Made by a program: the position numbers and the translations under genes. The notes under the pieces are model-generated. The model was not told where the DNA came from and did no database searches. It worked only from the letters and a program-made list of their open reading frames with translations. A stretch of DNA of 64,000 bases. It comes from Reticulitermes speratus. Lineage: Eukaryota; Arthropoda; Insecta; Blattodea; Rhinotermitidae. The stretch covers positions 30,925,611 through 30,989,610 of the forward strand of contig JAJKFL010000011.1 of the NCBI GenBank assembly GCA_021186555.1, read 5' to 3'. How positions within the stretch are numbered: the first letter of the stretch is position 1; the number at the start of each line of letters is the position of its first letter. Of the stretch, positions 63,688 to 64,000 are shown one piece after another.

Positions 63688-64000
63688 CAAATTAAACAAT
63701 GGGGAAGATACATCTAGATAAGTAAGGAACCTTTTTTAACTTACGTTCAACAATGCTGAAATATTTTAGACTCGACTGGGATATTTCAATACAAATCAAA
63801 CATTCTAAAAGCGTAAAGTAATTAAACCCCGACGATCGCGGCTGTACCACACATAGCGCAACGAAAGATAAAAAAAGAGAAAAATGCAAAAAGACGAGCG
63901 TGAATCAGCAATGAACAGGCAATCAAAGTCATGTAATGCTTCGGCTACACCAACTCCCTTCTGCTCTTTGCTGCAACATCAAACTTGCTGGAATCGTTAA
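63688..64000. other. No gene recognised
   Basis: Short frames without motifs up to the window end. Confidence 0.4.

Overview
The window looks like nuclear DNA from a large-genome arthropod, most likely a hemimetabolous insect. It is AT-rich, its genes are split by kilobase introns with GT-AG borders, and the introns are packed with LINEs, tRNA-derived SINEs, a pogo/Tigger transposon and many fold-back elements. The order is an inference; nothing in the window fixes it.

Left part (about 0.4-26 kb): a minus-strand DNA2 replication helicase/nuclease gene. Thirteen exons can be followed from the ATG at 25612 to 461, where the gene runs off the left edge before the C-terminal helicase motifs. They encode a long unconserved N-terminal tail, the nuclease core with its four Fe-S cysteines, the linker and beta-barrel region, and helicase motifs I, Ia and II. 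The last intron in the window (655-13012) holds a CR1-like LINE whose ORF1 carries a 2A-like GVERNPGP motif, a PHD finger and an SGNH esterase. A tandem duplication of LINE ORF2 plus its flank follows (1811-6703 and 6704-11258) and looks like an assembly artefact. A 1.5-kb pogo/Tigger element with intact termini comes next.

Middle part (26-34.5 kb): head-to-head with DNA2, about 770 bp away, lies a five-exon plus-strand CCDC28 gene of 268 aa, complete from ATG to stop with a polyadenylation signal. Its introns hold SINEs and a 39-bp minisatellite built from the 3' end of a LINE.

Right part (34.5-64 kb): a cluster of four SINE copies and a decayed LINE fragment (34.5-36.4 kb) are followed by an AT-rich stretch poor in recognisable repeats (about 37.6-55 kb). 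In it lie two convincing exons of an unidentified minus-strand gene (52980-53039 and the terminal exon 49859-50041). Further right are a polypurine tract, a 1-kb GCACA minisatellite, a CRE/NRF1-like site cluster, one more candidate exon (61029-61115) and several long hairpin elements. No retrovirus-like or LTR element, RNA gene or CRISPR array was recognised.
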